In this document: piece after piece, positions 62,356 to 64,000 of the stretch
Layout of the letters: each line of letters begins with the position of its first letter
Numbering within the stretch: position 1 is the first letter of the stretch
Assembly: GCA_900540875.1 (NCBI GenBank)
Contig: UQHT01000006.1
Location: 46,879 to 110,878 of the forward strand
DNA: 64,000 nt
Direction: 5' to 3'
Source: an uncultured Collinsella sp.
Lineage (GTDB): Bacteria; Actinomycetota; Coriobacteriia; Coriobacteriales; Coriobacteriaceae
The notes under the pieces: model-generated
What the model saw: the letters and a program-made list of their open reading frames with translations, nothing else
Told to the model about the DNA's origin: nothing
Database searches by the model: none
Position numbers and translations under genes: made by a program

Positions 62356-62392
62356 AACCACCACAAAGGTGCCTGCCCCCTTTGTGGTGGTT
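62356..62392 (-). terminator. ACCACCACAAAGG hairpin as LuxR-gene terminator
   Basis: Perfect 14-bp arms AACCACCACAAAGG/CCTTTGTGGTGGTT, 9-nt loop, followed by TTTTGCCGG in the minus sense, three bases beyond the regulator stop. Same family as the five copies at 19-22.6 kb. Confidence 0.85.
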
Positions 62393-62394
62393 GG

Positions 62395-63939
62395 CTAGTC
62401 CTTGGGTGTCCAGGACCAGAAGAAGTTGATGAGGGCCACACGTGAGGAGGCGCCGGTCTTTTTGTTGATCGAGGCGATATGACGGTAAAGCGTGGAGCGC
62501 GAAAGGAAGAGCGTTGCGGCGATGTCTTGAACACTCTCGCGCGATGCGACCAAGGCCTCCAAAATATCGCGCTCGCGCTGCCTAAGCTCAAAGGCGACGG
62601 CGAAGGTATCGAGACGCTCGTCGAGTGTGGACTCCGGCACCTCTGCGGGGGCGGGCTCGCTCTGGGCGGATACGGGATCCGTGCCAAGGTCGCTAGCAGC
62701 AAACGCCAGGTCGCCGCGCACTTCAACGTCATAGACCTGATGCCCAGACTGTCCCAGCAGCGAGATCGCAATGCCCACAAGCAGTACAAGCCCCACGCCC
62801 ACTGCCAACAGCACGTTCTGGCTCGAGACAATCGCCACCGCCGGTGCCGTCACGAGCATCGCGCAAACGTTATTGATGACGCGGCCCATGCACGGCCACA
62901 GATACGACCAATGCGCATACACCGAAATGGCGGCAAACTTCGCCGTGAAAAACACCACGAAGAAGCCCGCACCCAGATAGAAGATGACGGTGGCGGCAAG
63001 TATGTTGGCGCCGTTGGCATCGGTGATAAGCACAGCGAATGAGAGCGTGGACAACATGGCGGCGCAGGTCATGATGGTGTTCATACACGAGCGCCCGCGC
63101 AGGTCAAATAGGGCGCCGGCGAGCAGAGCGCTCACGCCCATCAGCAAGCGCGACCAATCGCCCAAGTCAACGGACCCGGCGGCGTGCGAGATCGTGAGCC
63201 CCGCATTGAGGGCGGCAAACACCCCGGTAAGGCAGGCGGTTGCAATCGTCAGACGCACCACGGCGCGCCGAAAAGCCGCCGTTGACTCGGGATCGTTTTG
63301 CCATTTGGCGCCAAACTCCGATGCATCCACCGAAAGCTCGGAGATATCGGGTTCAGGCCCAAACTCAGATTCGCCGCGCAGCTTGGCACGGCGGACGCCG
63401 TGGAGGAGCGCCACCTGCGCGACCGCACAGGCAACAAAAACAAACTGCTGCGGAATCCCCGCGGGTATCACCATGTGGCTGAACACCTGAAGCAGGACGC
63501 CCAGAGCATATGAAAGCGCCGCCGCGCGCGCCAAGTACGGCGTCCGCGCAAAGCGCCGCGCAAAGTTGGCGTGAGCGGTCGATCCGCAGTAGCCCAGCGT
63601 GCAACACGCCATCAAACCGCCGGCAATTACCACCTCAAACCGAACCGCCATAATCATCAGCAGCAATGCCGACACCAGCAGCACGCCCGTGATGTCGCTC
63701 GTCGTATCGATCGCGCGGGGGCGGCGATAGTACAGAATAGGACGCACAAAAAAGCCGATTACGCTCGCACCGACGATGAGGGTCTCGTAGGTAGCAACCT
63801 CGCTCGGCGGCACAAACTCGGCCACGCGCATGTCGAAGAGGTACTCGCCAGCCAAAAACGTAAAATAGAACAGCGCCAGGCATATAATCTCCCGAATGCC
63901 CCAACGCAAATACGCTGTTGTGTCTCCCATACCTTTCAT
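62395..63939 (-). CDS. 12-TM LuxR-type membrane regulator
   Basis: 514 aa from ATG 63939 (GGGG six bases upstream; other ATGs at 63930 and 63993). About 12 hydrophobic helices fill residues about 10-400. The C-terminal LuxR HTH (about 440-505) has LRQRERDILEALVASRESVQ and IAATLFLSRSTLYRHIASIN. This whole-membrane plus LuxR layout is typical of Coriobacteriia and rare elsewhere; signal and target are unknown. Upstream to the window edge (63940-64000) a short CCATCG/CGATGG palindrome is present. Confidence 0.92.
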   Translation of the reverse strand: MKGMGDTTAYLRWGIREIICLALFYFTFLAGEYLFDMRVAEFVPPSEVATYETLIVGASVIGFFVRPILYYRRPRAIDTTSDITGVLLVSALLLMIMAVRFEVVIAGGLMACCTLGYCGSTAHANFARRFARTPYLARAAALSYALGVLLQVFSHMVIPAGIPQQFVFVACAVAQVALLHGVRRAKLRGESEFGPEPDISELSVDASEFGAKWQNDPESTAAFRRAVVRLTIATACLTGVFAALNAGLTISHAAGSVDLGDWSRLLMGVSALLAGALFDLRGRSCMNTIMTCAAMLSTLSFAVLITDANGANILAATVIFYLGAGFFVVFFTAKFAAISVYAHWSYLWPCMGRVINNVCAMLVTAPAVAIVSSQNVLLAVGVGLVLLVGIAISLLGQSGHQVYDVEVRGDLAFAASDLGTDPVSAQSEPAPAEVPESTLDERLDTFAVAFELRQRERDILEALVASRESVQDIAATLFLSRSTLYRHIASINKKTGASSRVALINFFWSWTPKD

Positions 63940-64000
63940 GAATACCCCATTACAGTCTGAAATAGGCCATCGATAAAATTCGATGGCGAGCATTCGGCGC

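Overview
Organism: a high-GC, Gram-positive anaerobe of the Coriobacteriia, most like a gut Collinsella. The signs are an actinobacterial dnaK-grpE-dnaJ-hspR cluster, a 12-TM LuxR-type membrane regulator, many mannose/cellobiose PTS genes, [NiFe]-hydrogenase maturation genes with NikR, and a dense set of intergenic hairpin repeats. This assignment is inferred from content and was not checked against a database. | Layout. 1-3.7 kb: a large CAP-domain surface protein running off the left edge, diverging from a small Xre regulator across one symmetric operator/promoter, then tRNA-Arg(CCT) and a hairpin array. 3.7-7.0 kb: mannose PTS (manX-manY-manZ plus a DUF956 protein). 7.3-12.5 kb: hypA, a 925-aa Fe-S/FAD oxidoreductase, a divergent TetR regulator and a polytopic membrane protein. 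12.7-16 kb: an anchored acidic protein, a DUF4143-type ATPase under a 60-bp palindromic promoter, and a tiny charged protein. 16-30 kb: clpB, a repeat-rich stretch with two small exported proteins and an ATPase, an aconitase-family hydratase, then hspR/dnaJ/grpE/dnaK. clpB and dnaK share the same upstream motif. 30-35 kb: a ferredoxin and the NAD operon nadA-nadB-nadC-niaR with a candidate NiaR operator. 35-38 kb: a LytTR/AgrC-like two-component system, a conserved hypothetical and thioredoxin. 38.3-44.4 kb: nikR with a metal-binding extension, hypF, hypC, hypD, hypE. 44.4-51.3 kb: a cellobiose-type PTS block (IIB, IIC, IIA, phospho-beta-glucosidase, HPr, PRD regulator) bracketed by two copies of the 3' end of hypE. 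51.4-64 kb: a HAD phosphatase, lipoprotein, IIA-Glc, a second GH1, AraC and RpiR regulators, a large glycoside hydrolase, an Xre-desulfoferrodoxin fusion, pyrE and the LuxR membrane regulator. | How it works together: sugar import and hydrolysis (mannose and beta-glucoside PTS, two GH1 enzymes, their regulators), nickel-dependent hydrogenase maturation (hypA,F,C,D,E with NikR; hypB and the hydrogenase are not in the window), de novo NAD synthesis and heat-shock control. | The most unusual content is between the genes. (1) Three arrays of three 46-bp palindromic units, each separated by exactly 16 bp. (2) Two arrays of 55-bp palindromic units with 25-26 bp spacers. (3) A family of about 120-150 nt hairpin elements placed at the stop codon of hspR, niaR, hypD, pyrE and, less tightly, a lipoprotein gene; their outer stems differ completely in sequence yet stay paired, which is strong covariation. 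(4) The 57-bp hypE duplication around the PTS block.
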